Below, one piece after another: positions 8,611-17,447 of a stretch of 64,000 nucleotides of DNA. Every line of letters begins with the position of its first letter. Positions within the stretch are counted from its first letter, which is position 1. The stretch covers positions 1 to 64,000 of the forward strand of contig JADLDL010000375.1 of NCBI GenBank assembly GCA_020846655.1, written 5' to 3'. A model generated the notes under the pieces. That model did no database searches and was not told the origin of the DNA. It saw nothing but the letters and a program-made list of their open reading frames with translations. The DNA is from Saprospiraceae bacterium (lineage in GTDB: Bacteria; Bacteroidota; Bacteroidia; Chitinophagales; Saprospiraceae). A program made the translations under genes and the position numbers.

Positions 8611-10602
8611 ATGTCGAAAAAGAATAAATCCAATCCGCAGACGTCCGCGCCAACTCCCGAACCGGCTCCCTTGCCGCCTACGGGGGCTCCCGCGCTTTGG
8701 GAACGCCCCTTGGTAGCCTCGGTGTTGCTGGTGCTGGCGGTGCTGGCTACGTATGCCGCTTCCGTTCACAATGGATTCGTATTTTTTGACGACGACAAGG
8801 CAATTTTGTACAACCGTGCCTTGCAGAACCCCAGCCTGTCCAAGTTTTTCAGTGGCCAAAACCTCGGCATGTTTGCTCCGATCTCCTGGATTGGCTACTG
8901 GCTGGGCAGCCTGATCTCGGGCCAGGAAGCCTGGGGCTACCACTTGTTGGGGCTGTTGCTGCACGCCGCCAATGCCGTGTTGGCCTATTGGGTGCTCTAC
9001 CGACTGCTGGAGCGGCACTGGCCCGCCTTTTTTGCAGCCGCTCTGTTTGCGTTGCACCCTGCGCAGGTGGAGGCGGTGAGTTGGGCCGCTGCCTTGAGTA
9101 CGGTGTTGTTTGCTTTTTTCTACCTGGGCAGCCTGTTGGCCTATTTGGGTTGGAAAAAGTCCCCTACCCCAGCCCTGTACGGCTTGTCGTTGCTGGCTTT
9201 TGTGCTGGCTTGCCTGTCTAAATCGGCGGCCGTCACGCTGCCTTTGGTATTGCTGGCTGTCGACGCGTACCGGAGCGGTAAATTTTCAGGTATCCAATGG
9301 CTGAATAAAGTGCCCTATTTTGGCTTTAGCCTCCTTTTTGGCGCCTACACGTTTGTGACACGGGCGCAGGAAGGGCACGATATTGAGGCCGCCTCCAGCG
9401 CCTTTTCACTGGTCGACCGGTTTTGGATGGTGTGTCAAACCCTGTTGTTTTACCCGGCCAAACTGTTGCTGCCGCTGGGCTTTTCGATTTCCTATCCCTT
9501 TGTAAAAACCGAGGGGCTTTGGTCCTGGGAATATTACCTGGCGCCGCTGGCGCTGGTGGCCCTGGGGCTGCTGGTTTGGAAGAAATTCGCGAGTAATCGC
9601 GACGTTTTGCTGGCATTGGGCTTGTATTTGCTGCCCCTGGTGGTGATGTTGCCGTTCCGGACGGTGGGTAGTTTCGAGTTGCGCTCCGACCGCTATGTGT
9701 ACCTGTCGTGCCTGGGTGTGTTTTTGTTGCTGGCCCTGGCCCTTGAACATCAAAAAGCAAGCCTGCGCTACGGGGTTTTGCTGGGGGCCGCTGGCCTGCT
9801 GGCGTTTTTGACGCTGTCGCAAACCCGGGTTTGGAAAGACGGTATTGCGTTGTTTCAAAACTGCGTACAAAAAACGCCGGAAGCCTCTCTTTGCCAATGC
9901 AACCTGGCCTACAGCGAACTCCTGAACCTCGATTTTGAAAATTCAGCCTACCACTACAGCCAAGCCCTGAAATTCGACCCCTCCGTCGTGGAGGCGTACA
10001 ACGGCCGGGGACAAGCGTATTTTCAATTGAAAAAAATTCCGGAAGCCCTCGACGACTTTACCAATGCCATTGCCGGCGGCATCAGCACCCCCAAATTGTT
10101 TCTCAACCGGGGCAAATGCCTGGTCATGCTCAGCCGTCCGCAAGAAGCCCTCTCGGACCTGAACAAAAGCCTGGAACTGGAGCCCAATAGTCCGGAAGCC
10201 TATTTTTTCCGCGCTGTGGTGCACGAAAAAGGAAAAGAACCGGACTTGGCTTTGGCCGACTACAGCATGGCAATCGAGCAAAATCCGAATTACCTGGAGG
10301 CGATCGTCAACCGCGCGCTGATTCGTGTTGGCAACCAGCAATTTGCTGCCGCCATCGAGGACTACAGCCGGGCCGTTGCCCTGAACCCCCGGATGGAAAT
10401 GATTTACAACAACCGGGGCTACGCGTATTTAAAAAACGGCCAGCCCGACAAAGCGCTTGCCGACGTTAATACAGCCATGGAACTCAATCCTAATTACGCC
10501 CGGGCGTATCAAACCCGCGCCGTAATTTACCAGCAACTGGGCCAGGCTGCGTTGATGCAGGCCGATTTGCAAACTGTCCAGCGCTTGCAACAAGGCCGGT
10601 AG
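8611..10602 (+). CDS. Polytopic membrane protein with C-terminal TPR repeats (TMTC/GT-C-like)
   Basis: The product has 663 residues. After a Pro-rich cytosolic N-tail, residues about 30-410 hold roughly 11-12 transmembrane segments. The first extracytoplasmic loop carries an acidic cluster, FVFFDDDKAIL, as in GT-C glycosyltransferases and the eukaryotic TMTC O-mannosyltransferases. The last ~230 residues are five to six tetratricopeptide repeats (for example VEAYNGRGQAYFQLKKIPEA and MIYNNRGYAYLKNGQPDKAL). Membrane plus TPR proteins of this kind are common in Bacteroidota and often lack an assigned substrate. A lipid-linked-sugar transferase is possible but unproven. It follows mtgA by 12 bases, which suggests an envelope role. 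Confidence 0.82.
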   Translation: MSKKNKSNPQTSAPTPEPAPLPPTGAPALWERPLVASVLLVLAVLATYAASVHNGFVFFDDDKAILYNRALQNPSLSKFFSGQNLGMFAPISWIGYWLGSLISGQEAWGYHLLGLLLHAANAVLAYWVLYRLLERHWPAFFAAALFALHPAQVEAVSWAAALSTVLFAFFYLGSLLAYLGWKKSPTPALYGLSLLAFVLACLSKSAAVTLPLVLLAVDAYRSGKFSGIQWLNKVPYFGFSLLFGAYTFVTRAQEGHDIEAASSAFSLVDRFWMVCQTLLFYPAKLLLPLGFSISYPFVKTEGLWSWEYYLAPLALVALGLLVWKKFASNRDVLLALGLYLLPLVVMLPFRTVGSFELRSDRYVYLSCLGVFLLLALALEHQKASLRYGVLLGAAGLLAFLTLSQTRVWKDGIALFQNCVQKTPEASLCQCNLAYSELLNLDFENSAYHYSQALKFDPSVVEAYNGRGQAYFQLKKIPEALDDFTNAIAGGISTPKLFLNRGKCLVMLSRPQEALSDLNKSLELEPNSPEAYFFRAVVHEKGKEPDLALADYSMAIEQNPNYLEAIVNRALIRVGNQQFAAAIEDYSRAVALNPRMEMIYNNRGYAYLKNGQPDKALADVNTAMELNPNYARAYQTRAVIYQQLGQAALMQADLQTVQRLQQGR

Positions 10603-10652
10603 GCCGAAGTCCAATGGATTGTTAATCTACCCTGAATTGCGGACGGGCCAAG

Positions 10653-10660
10653 TATTTTTG
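10653..10660 (+). promoter_or_regulatory. Candidate -7 element for the amidohydrolase-like gene
   Basis: TATTTTTG fits TAnnTTTG and lies 38 bases before the ATG at 10699. Confidence 0.5.
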
Positions 10661-10698
10661 CCCCGAAAAGTCATTTTTTTCAATCAACAACCACGTCC

Positions 10699-11940
10699 AT
10701 GACAAAATCAATACTTCCGCTGATCGGATTTTGCCTGATCCAGGTCCTCGCCATTGGCCAAAAAACCACGCCCGTTTACGAGTTTAAAAACGGCAACTGG
10801 TACAATGGCGAAGGTTTTACACCGGGTACCTGGTATACCGTAGATGGGAAATTTACCAAAAAAACACCTGCCAAAGTCGACTCCGTATTTGATTTGGCCG
10901 GCCGCTGGGTCGTTCCGCCCCTGGCCGATGCCTACTGTTCGACCCTCACTGGCAACCCCTCGGCGGCCAACCAACTTGGCTTCTGCACGGAAGAAGGTAT
11001 TTTTTACCTGCAAGTGCTCGGCAACTCCCTGGAAGATCGCAAAGCCGTCGAGGCCCTGGTTAACAAACCTTCCGGCCCGGACGTGGCATTCGCCAATGGC
11101 GGGGTCACCTGCTCCCTGGGCTATCCGTTTCTCCAGTTTGAAGGCCCGGCCCAAGGGATCCGCAACCCGCAACTCATGAAGCAGCAATACGACAAAATCA
11201 AGTTGCAGCGCAGCATGGAAGGCAACGGCTATTGGTACATGGACAGCAAGGCGGCCGTTGGCAAAGCCTGGGATAAAATCAAGGCCCAAAGGCCGAACCT
11301 GATCTCGATTTATTTGCTCGATGTTGCCAACAGCGGCGGCAAAGAAGGCAAAGGCTTGTCGGCCGATGTAGCCAAAGAAGTGGTAAAAAAAGCGCACAAA
11401 TCTGGCTTTCCAGTGTACGCGCACGTCGAAACGGCAGCCGATGTGGCACTTGGCCTCAAGTTGGGTGTCGATGGTTTTGCCAACCTGCCCGGCCACAAGT
11501 GGGACGGCAGTGGCGACGGCAAAAAATACGAACTGTCGGACGATGACCTAAAAAAACTGGCCAAGAAGAAAACACCCGTAATTCCGCTTTTTTCGCACGC
11601 GCAATCCATGGCGCCCCGCCAGGGCAGCCAGGAGGCGCAATCGAAAATGCTGAAACGACTGCTGAGCAACGGGGTGAATGTGGTGATTGGCTCGGATGAT
11701 ATCCAACGCACGATCCGGGGTGAACTCAACTACTGGTTTCAATTCGGCGACCTGAACTACAGCCAGACCCTGAAAATACTCTGTGTCAACACGCCGCAGG
11801 CTATTTTCCCGAAACGCAAAATCGGTCGCATTGCGGATGGCTACGAGGCCAGTTTCATCGTGCTGAGCGACAATCCACTGACCAACCTGCTCAAACTCCG
11901 GGCTATCGCTTACAAAGTAAAAGACGGCTTGATTTTTTAA
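10699..11940 (+). CDS. Exported amidohydrolase-family protein with missing metal ligands
   Basis: The product has 413 residues and a signal peptide (MTKSILPLIGFCLIQVLAIGQ), so it is periplasmic or exported. The overall plan matches metal-dependent amidohydrolases of the imidazolonepropionase type: an N-terminal beta-sandwich half, a TIM barrel, and a C-terminal IGRIADGYEASFIVLSDNPL segment. The usual HxH after strand 1 (PGLIDxHxH) is replaced by VVPPLADAYCSTL. One barrel His remains in VYAHVETAAD near residue 240, and the Asp of GSDD near 330 is kept. The second barrel His (normally IEHG) reads ANLPGHKW. It is therefore probably metal-poor or catalytically inactive. It is a single-gene unit ending in a strong bidirectional terminator. 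Confidence 0.75.
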   Translation: MTKSILPLIGFCLIQVLAIGQKTTPVYEFKNGNWYNGEGFTPGTWYTVDGKFTKKTPAKVDSVFDLAGRWVVPPLADAYCSTLTGNPSAANQLGFCTEEGIFYLQVLGNSLEDRKAVEALVNKPSGPDVAFANGGVTCSLGYPFLQFEGPAQGIRNPQLMKQQYDKIKLQRSMEGNGYWYMDSKAAVGKAWDKIKAQRPNLISIYLLDVANSGGKEGKGLSADVAKEVVKKAHKSGFPVYAHVETAADVALGLKLGVDGFANLPGHKWDGSGDGKKYELSDDDLKKLAKKKTPVIPLFSHAQSMAPRQGSQEAQSKMLKRLLSNGVNVVIGSDDIQRTIRGELNYWFQFGDLNYSQTLKILCVNTPQAIFPKRKIGRIADGYEASFIVLSDNPLTNLLKLRAIAYKVKDGLIF

Positions 11941-11980
11941 GCCTTGCCAACAGCAGGCATCCTGACTGTTGTACGAACTA

Positions 11981-12025
11981 AAAAGGGCAAGCCTACAGCT
12001 GCGAATCTGTAGGCTTGCCCTTTTT
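11981..12025. terminator. Bidirectional hairpin terminator
   Basis: A perfect stem of about 18 bp (AAAAGGGCAAGCCTACAG against its complement) has an 8-base loop and A/T tracts on both sides. It lies between the convergent amidohydrolase-like gene and the cystathionine beta-synthase gene and should stop transcription from both. Confidence 0.9.
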
Positions 12026-12074
12026 ATGTACTGCCCGGACCGGCGTGTTTTCCAAAAATTGGGATATAGCCAGT

Positions 12075-13433
12075 TTAAATCGCCTGGATCAGGTCGTATT
12101 GGGTGAGGATATGCATGCCGCCGGAGCGGTCTTTGGCGATAACCGCCGTCACCTCCCGGTTGATGTATTTGTTCAACTGGCTGATCGGCAGGTCTTCCTG
12201 CACCAATGGAAAAGGTGCGCCCATGACTTCCCGCAGGAGTTTTTCCGAATTGTGGAGCGGATTTTCCAACAGGATACGCAAGACCTGATTTTCGGTGATG
12301 GAGCCCACCAGTTGGTCGCCATCCAGCACCGGCAACTGGCTGATATCATCCGATTTCATCAAACTGAAGGCGCTGCGCACGGTGTCGCTGACCTGAACGG
12401 AAATAAACCGACGGTCTTTTTTTCGGGCAATCAGGTCGCCTACGCTGAGTTCGTCCTCCAGGAATCCGCGTTGCCGCATCCATTCGTCGTTGTAAATTTT
12501 GCCGACGTAGCGGCTGCCGTGGTCGTGGAAAATCACGACCACCACATCGTCTTTTTTCAATTTGCCGCGCAGTTGCCACAGCGCGCCCATGGCGCTTCCT
12601 GCAGAATAGCCCAGCAGCAAGCCTTCCTGGCGGGCCAGGCGCCGGGCCCAAAGGGCCGCATCTTTGTCCGAAACTTTTTCAAACTGATCAATCACCGAGA
12701 AGTCCACGTTGGCAGGCAAAATGTCTTCGCCGATGCCCTCGGTGATGTAGGGGTAAATTTCTTTCGGGTCAAAAACGCCGGTTTCGTGGTATTTTTTGAA
12801 CACGGAGCCATAGGTGTCGGCGCCCCACACCTGAATCTTGGGGTTGCGCTCTTTCAGGTACCGGGCCACGCCAGACACGGTGCCGCCGGTGCCTACCCCC
12901 ACCACCAGGTGGGTGATTTTGCCCTCCGTTTGGTCCCAGATTTCGGGGCCAGTGGATTCGTAGTGTGCCTGCCGGTTGGAGAGGTTGTCGTATTGGTTGC
13001 ACCAGAACGAGTTGGGGATTTCGCCGCTCAGGCGCCGCGCTACAGCATAGTAGGATCGCGGATCTTCCGGCTCCACGTTGGTAGGGCATACGATCACCTC
13101 GGCGCCCAGGGCTTTAAGGACATCGACTTTTTCTTTGCTCTGCTTGTCGGTGGTCGTGAAAATACACCGGTAGCCCCGCACACAACCCACAAGGGCCAGG
13201 CCCATGCCGGTATTGCCGGAGGTGCATTCGATGATGGTGCCGCCGGGCTTGAGGTCGCCGCGCGCCTCGGCGTCGTCAATCATTTTAACAGCCATCCGGT
13301 CTTTGATGGAGTGGCCGGGGTTGAAGGTTTCTACTTTTGCGAGCACCAGAGCCGGTATGTCGCCGGCAATTTGGTTGAGCTTAACCAAAGGCGTGTTGCC
13401 TATCGTTTCGAGGATATTCTCTTTGTATTGCAT
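12075..13433 (-). CDS. Cystathionine beta-synthase (PLP enzyme with C-terminal CBS domains)
   Basis: The product has 452 residues. A fold-type II PLP domain (about 1-320) condenses serine or O-acetylserine with homocysteine, or sulfide. Lys44 in NPGHSIKDRMA is the Schiff-base lysine, SGNTG at 72-76 is the substrate loop and GVGTGGTVSG at 179-188 binds the PLP phosphate. The last ~115 residues are a CBS (Bateman) pair, with ISVQVSDTVRSAFSLM and then MGAPFPLVQEDLPISQLNKY. This domain order matches cystathionine beta-synthase rather than plain cysteine synthase; regulation by a nucleotide or SAM at the Bateman module is inferred. No heme-binding N-terminal extension is present. The plsC start lies upstream beyond plsC itself, with 21 bases between the plsC stop and this start, so co-transcription is likely. 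Confidence 0.9.
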   Translation of the reverse strand: MQYKENILETIGNTPLVKLNQIAGDIPALVLAKVETFNPGHSIKDRMAVKMIDDAEARGDLKPGGTIIECTSGNTGMGLALVGCVRGYRCIFTTTDKQSKEKVDVLKALGAEVIVCPTNVEPEDPRSYYAVARRLSGEIPNSFWCNQYDNLSNRQAHYESTGPEIWDQTEGKITHLVVGVGTGGTVSGVARYLKERNPKIQVWGADTYGSVFKKYHETGVFDPKEIYPYITEGIGEDILPANVDFSVIDQFEKVSDKDAALWARRLARQEGLLLGYSAGSAMGALWQLRGKLKKDDVVVVIFHDHGSRYVGKIYNDEWMRQRGFLEDELSVGDLIARKKDRRFISVQVSDTVRSAFSLMKSDDISQLPVLDGDQLVGSITENQVLRILLENPLHNSEKLLREVMGAPFPLVQEDLPISQLNKYINREVTAVIAKDRSGGMHILTQYDLIQAI

Positions 13434-13454
13434 GTGTGGTGTTAGATTGCCATT

Positions 13455-14183
13455 TTATGGTAAGTGCGCGAGCATCATGTCGCGTACTTTTTCTTTTAAC
13501 ATCGGGATATCGGCCGCGCTCAGTCCGGCGGTTTCAATGGGGGTGTCCCATACGATATGAACGGTGCCGGGGCAAAGGTCGAGCGAGCGGGCGGTGGCTG
13601 ATATGTTTTTTATGTTCAAAATGGTCTGGATGGCCAGCGGCGCTTTGGTCTGAATGGCAATCCGGAAGGCCCCATCGAAAAAAGGCGCCAACGGCTCCTC
13701 TGTTCGGTTTCGGCCGCCTTCCGGGTAGATAAAAATACTCCAGCCGGCAGCCAGTTGATTTTTTATATCCACCACGCTACGAGCACGGCTCATGGCACTG
13801 CTGCGGTCAACCGACAGGCACATTTTTTTGACCACCCAACCAAACACCGGCACTTTGTGCAGTTCTTGTTTAGCCAGAAAACGAAAAACGCCAGGGAAGG
13901 CATCGGCGTTGACGATAAAATCGAGGGAGGAGTTGTGGTTGCCAATAATGACGTAGGAGCGCTTCGGGTCCAATTTTTCCTGTCCCGAAATCCGGGTTCG
14001 AATGCCCACCAAGGTCAGGAAAACAGGCGTGAAAACATGGTGCAAATACCCAATATTGCGCCGCAGGGCCGTATTGCCTGGGGTAACTGCCATGTTAATG
14101 AGCAATACAGGAATCGATACGGCCATCAACAACAAAAACAACAGGACACCGTAGATAGCCCAAATTTTCCGAAAAAAGTCCAT
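13455..14183 (-). CDS. plsC: 1-acyl-sn-glycerol-3-phosphate acyltransferase
   Basis: The product has 242 residues and acylates lysophosphatidic acid to phosphatidic acid at the inner membrane. The N-terminal hydrophobic segment at about 8-32 anchors it. The catalytic HX4D motif is H83-NSSL-D88 in IIGNHNSSLDF, and the acyl-acceptor phosphate motif is FIYPEGGRNRTEE at 151-163. Length is typical. It lies upstream of the cystathionine beta-synthase gene in the same direction and has a promoter element 18 bases before its ATG. Confidence 0.92.
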   Translation of the reverse strand: MDFFRKIWAIYGVLLFLLLMAVSIPVLLINMAVTPGNTALRRNIGYLHHVFTPVFLTLVGIRTRISGQEKLDPKRSYVIIGNHNSSLDFIVNADAFPGVFRFLAKQELHKVPVFGWVVKKMCLSVDRSSAMSRARSVVDIKNQLAAGWSIFIYPEGGRNRTEEPLAPFFDGAFRIAIQTKAPLAIQTILNIKNISATARSLDLCPGTVHIVWDTPIETAGLSAADIPMLKEKVRDMMLAHLP

Positions 14184-14201
14184 GCGCGAACTTTACGGGC
14201 G

Positions 14202-14209
14202 CAAAGGTA
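14202..14209 (-). promoter_or_regulatory. Candidate -7 element for plsC
   Basis: TACCTTTG on the minus strand ends 18 bases before the plsC ATG at 14183. Confidence 0.6.
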
Positions 14210-14289
14210 CCTTAATTCCTGCCGAAAAAGATTCAGCAGTGATCCGAAAACCAGTCTTGTGTCGAAAAGCCGGTGTCTGGCTTGCCCGT

Positions 14290-14688
14290 TTAGTGCAAAT
14301 GGGCTTTTTCAATAGCCCTCGGGTCGTATTTTACGTTGATATTGATCCACATCAGGCGCGAAATGCGAAAGATGTACACAAAGTTGACCACCAAAAACAG
14401 GATCAGCGAGCCAAACGCCACGGTCTGACTATACCCCAGGACCCAGTGGAAAAGCGCGACAAACAGCAAACAGAACCATCCGCTCCACACGTAGGAAATA
14501 AACATAGCGCCGTAATAGTAGCCGGGTTCCGGAAAGTAGTTCAGGTTGCATTTCGGGCAGCGCTCCAACATGTCAAAGGATTTGACGAATGACCAACTGC
14601 CGGTTTCGAACATCTCCCCTTCGTGGCAACGTGGACATTTCAGGTAGAAAATGCTGTAAGACTTGGAGCCTTTTGAAAATAGAGCCAT
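14290..14688 (-). CDS. DUF983 family membrane protein
   Basis: The product has 132 residues. An N-terminal zinc-ribbon-like segment holds two CxxC pairs (LKCPRCHEGEMF and ERCPKCNLNYFPEPGYYYGAMF), followed by two transmembrane helices (about 62-82 and 88-108). This is the usual plan of the DUF983 family, whose function is unknown; in other bacteria some members occur near cytochrome oxidase genes. Here the neighbour on the other side of the intergenic region is a CcoI-like P-type ATPase, which may hint at a link with cytochrome oxidase maturation (inference). Confidence 0.85.
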   Translation of the reverse strand: MALFSKGSKSYSIFYLKCPRCHEGEMFETGSWSFVKSFDMLERCPKCNLNYFPEPGYYYGAMFISYVWSGWFCLLFVALFHWVLGYSQTVAFGSLILFLVVNFVYIFRISRLMWININVKYDPRAIEKAHLH

Positions 14689-14732
14689 AGCACAATGGAC
14701 GCAATGCGCCCGGTTAACCGTAAAAGAAAGCG

Positions 14733-14740
14733 CAAAGATA
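14733..14740 (-). promoter_or_regulatory. Candidate -7 element for the DUF983 gene
   Basis: TATCTTTG on the minus strand lies 44 bases before the ATG at 14688. Confidence 0.5.
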
Positions 14741-14842
14741 CGTTCTCCAGGCGTTCTTCAATCCCGGATGAGCAATTGGAAGGCTTGATGTAAATCACCA
14801 CCTGCTCTGACCCCGCTCATCTGCCCGCCTGGCCGTTCCTTC

Positions 14843-14850
14843 GACTTTTG
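14843..14850 (+). promoter_or_regulatory. Weak -7-like element for the P-type ATPase gene
   Basis: GACTTTTG differs from TAnnTTTG at the first base and lies 28 bases before the ATG at 14879. Confidence 0.3.
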
Positions 14851-14878
14851 TGTTATAAAAAAGTCATCTTCTATCGTC

Positions 14879-17338
14879 ATGGGGAAAACTACCGCCCTAC
14901 CTGTTGCCAAGCCCGCGCCCAATGCCGTGCTGTCCTGCTACCATTGCCACGAAGTCTGCCCGGACGATCGCCTGCACCTGGACGACAAGTTTTTCTGTTG
15001 CGAAGGATGCCAGATGGTGTATCAGATTCTGAACACACACGATCTCTGTCAATTCTACTCCCTCGACGACAAGCCCGGGGTCACACAAAAAATACAAAAA
15101 GATGCTCGCTCGTATGCCTGGCTCGACGATCCGGACATCCGCTCGAAATGGATTCATTTCAGTGACGGCAAACTCACCCGCGCCTCATTTTACCTGCCGG
15201 CCATGCACTGCGCTTCCTGCATTTGGTTGCTGGAGCACTTGTATCGGCTCGACGAAGGCGTGTCGCACTCCAGCGTGAATTTTCTGAAAAAGGAAATCAC
15301 CATCCATTTTGAAGAAGAAAAAACCTCGCTCCGGAAACTGGCCACCCTGTTGGCCAGCATCGGATACGCCCCCGAGATCAACCTCGGCGACGTCAGCGCC
15401 GACCAAACCCCCAAAGCCGTTGACCGCTCGCTGTACTATAAAATAGGCGTGGCCGGTTTCGCTTTTGGCAACATCATGCTCCTGAGTTTTCCGGAATACC
15501 TCGGCCTCGAAAAGGAGCATGAAGCCTGGTTTTTTGGCATTTTTGGCTACCTCAACCTCCTGCTGGCGCTCCCAGTACTGCTCTACAGCGCGCAAGATTA
15601 TTTTGTGTCGGCCTGGAATGGTTTGCGCAACCGCCACCTGAACATTGACGTTCCCCTGGCCTTGGGTATGGTGATGCTGTTCGGACGCTCGGCCTGGGAA
15701 ATTCTCAGTGGCGCCGGGGCCGGTTACATGGATTCGTTCGCCGGTTTGCTGTTCTTTTTGCTTACCGGCCGCTGGTTTCAACAGAAAACCTATCACCAAT
15801 TGTCCTTCGAGCGGGATTACCGGTCCTATTTTCCAGTGGCAGCCTCCCGCAAAAACCAGGATGGCACAGACACCGCTACACCCGTCGACCGGCTGGAGCC
15901 CGGCGACATTATCCTGGTTCGGCACGGCGAACTCATTCCGGCCGATGGTATCTTGCTGAAAGGAAAGGGCCTGATCGACTACAGTTTTGTGACGGGCGAA
16001 GCCGAGCCGGTGCCCGCCCAAAGCGGGGCGCATATTTTTGCCGGCGGCAAACAACAGGGCGAAACGCTCGAGATCAGCCTGACACGCCGCGTCAACACCA
16101 GTTACCTCACCCAACTTTGGAACGATGAGGCGTTCAAGGCCAAAGTAAAAGGCCACGCCAGCCTGCTCGCCGATCGCGCCGGGCGGTATTTCACCGGACT
16201 CATCCTGGGCATTGCCGGTCTGGCGTTTTTGTATTGGGCGCCACAAAACATCGCCGTGGCGGTGAACGCTTTCACCGCTGTGCTCATCATTGCCTGCCCC
16301 TGCGCCGTGGCCTTGTCCATTCCGTTCACGATGGGTAACGTGTTGCGCATCCTGGGCAGAAACCGATTTTATGTCAAAAACACGCAGGTGCTGGAGGCGT
16401 TTAGCACGATCAACGAGGTCGTATTTGATAAAACCGGCACCATCACGAATGTGGCACAACAGGCAGTTCGGTGGGTATTGCTGGACGGCGCTGCGCCGCT
16501 GTCGGGTCGCGAACGGGTAGCGCTGCGCACATTGGCCCACCAAAGCGGGCACCCCTTGAGCCGGCAAATCGCCGAATCGATGCAGGAAGTGCCGCTGGAT
16601 ACGGTCAGTGCCTTTGAAGAAATAACGGGCAAAGGCATTCAGGGGCGGGTGCAGGAGTACGGCCTGCGACTGGGTTCTTCGGCATTTATGTATGGAGATG
16701 CGCAGCAGGAACAAGGTGTTTTTGTAGAAATCAACGGCGTGGTGCGGGGCTATTTCGATATAAAAAACCGCTACCGCGATGGGCTACGCGACATGCTGGA
16801 ATATTTCCGCCAGCGGTATGCCGGTTTGTGGCTGTTGTCGGGCGATAATGCGCACGAATCCAGGGCCTTGCTTCCGTTTTTTGAAAAATCAGACGCCCTT
16901 CGGTTCAACCAAAGTCCGCAGGATAAACTCGATTTTGTCAAGCAATTGCAGCAGGAGGGACGCGAAGTGCTGATGCTGGGCGACGGCCTGAATGATGCAG
17001 GCGCCTTGCGGCAAAGCAACGTCGGCATTGTTGTGTCGGAAAATACCAATAATTTCACGCCAGCCTGCGATGCCATTTTGCACGCCGATGAATTCGAACG
17101 CTTGCCCAAGTTTATGGAGTTATCGCGCTGGGGTGTCACTACCGTGAACCGCGCCTATTTACTGGCGGCTTGTTACAATGTAGTCGGGGTGAGTTATGCC
17201 GTGACCGGCAGCCTGTCACCGGTGGTAGCAGCCATATTGATGCCCCTGAGTTCGGTGACGATTGTGTTGTTTGGCTTTGGGATGAGCCACTGGAAAGCCT
17301 GGAAACTGGGTCTACAAAGTCATGTTTTTTCAGAATAA
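14879..17338 (+). CDS. Heavy-metal (copper-type) P1B ATPase, CcoI/FixI-like
   Basis: The product has 819 residues. The N-terminus is a Cys-rich metal-binding domain (CYHC at 20-23, CCEGC at 40-44) typical of CcoI/FixI ATPases. An HMA domain follows with MHCASC (Cys111, Cys114). About eight transmembrane helices follow, with the CPC ion-channel motif near residue 472 (IIACPCAVALSIP). The phosphorylated Asp lies in FDKTGTIT near 517 and the hinge is MLGDGLNDAGAL. CcoI-type pumps load copper into cytochrome cbb3 oxidase. No ccoNOP or ccoGHS genes lie in the window, so the client oxidase is not shown. The DUF983 gene is divergent upstream. Confidence 0.9.
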   Translation: MGKTTALPVAKPAPNAVLSCYHCHEVCPDDRLHLDDKFFCCEGCQMVYQILNTHDLCQFYSLDDKPGVTQKIQKDARSYAWLDDPDIRSKWIHFSDGKLTRASFYLPAMHCASCIWLLEHLYRLDEGVSHSSVNFLKKEITIHFEEEKTSLRKLATLLASIGYAPEINLGDVSADQTPKAVDRSLYYKIGVAGFAFGNIMLLSFPEYLGLEKEHEAWFFGIFGYLNLLLALPVLLYSAQDYFVSAWNGLRNRHLNIDVPLALGMVMLFGRSAWEILSGAGAGYMDSFAGLLFFLLTGRWFQQKTYHQLSFERDYRSYFPVAASRKNQDGTDTATPVDRLEPGDIILVRHGELIPADGILLKGKGLIDYSFVTGEAEPVPAQSGAHIFAGGKQQGETLEISLTRRVNTSYLTQLWNDEAFKAKVKGHASLLADRAGRYFTGLILGIAGLAFLYWAPQNIAVAVNAFTAVLIIACPCAVALSIPFTMGNVLRILGRNRFYVKNTQVLEAFSTINEVVFDKTGTITNVAQQAVRWVLLDGAAPLSGRERVALRTLAHQSGHPLSRQIAESMQEVPLDTVSAFEEITGKGIQGRVQEYGLRLGSSAFMYGDAQQEQGVFVEINGVVRGYFDIKNRYRDGLRDMLEYFRQRYAGLWLLSGDNAHESRALLPFFEKSDALRFNQSPQDKLDFVKQLQQEGREVLMLGDGLNDAGALRQSNVGIVVSENTNNFTPACDAILHADEFERLPKFMELSRWGVTTVNRAYLLAACYNVVGVSYAVTGSLSPVVAAILMPLSSVTIVLFGFGMSHWKAWKLGLQSHVFSE

Positions 17339-17393
17339 TCGGTGTTTCGCTTGATTTTCCACCTTTGTCAGCAGTAACAAACTGACCGTAAAT

Positions 17394-17427
17394 GATGCCC
17401 GTCCTGCTCAGGTTTGGGCATTACTTT
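17394..17427 (+). terminator. Possible weak terminator after the P-type ATPase
   Basis: A short stem (GATGCCC with GGGCATT, one G-T pair) with a 15-base loop is followed by a T-rich stretch. It lies between the convergent ATPase and lamin-tail genes. The stem is short, so this is tentative. Confidence 0.35.
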
Positions 17428-17447
17428 TTAGCGCTTACAAGCAGTCC

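Noticed and set aside
12015-13445. A 476-residue open frame on the plus strand across the cystathionine beta-synthase gene
   Set aside because: It is a shadow of an unmistakable PLP enzyme with all catalytic motifs on the minus strand.
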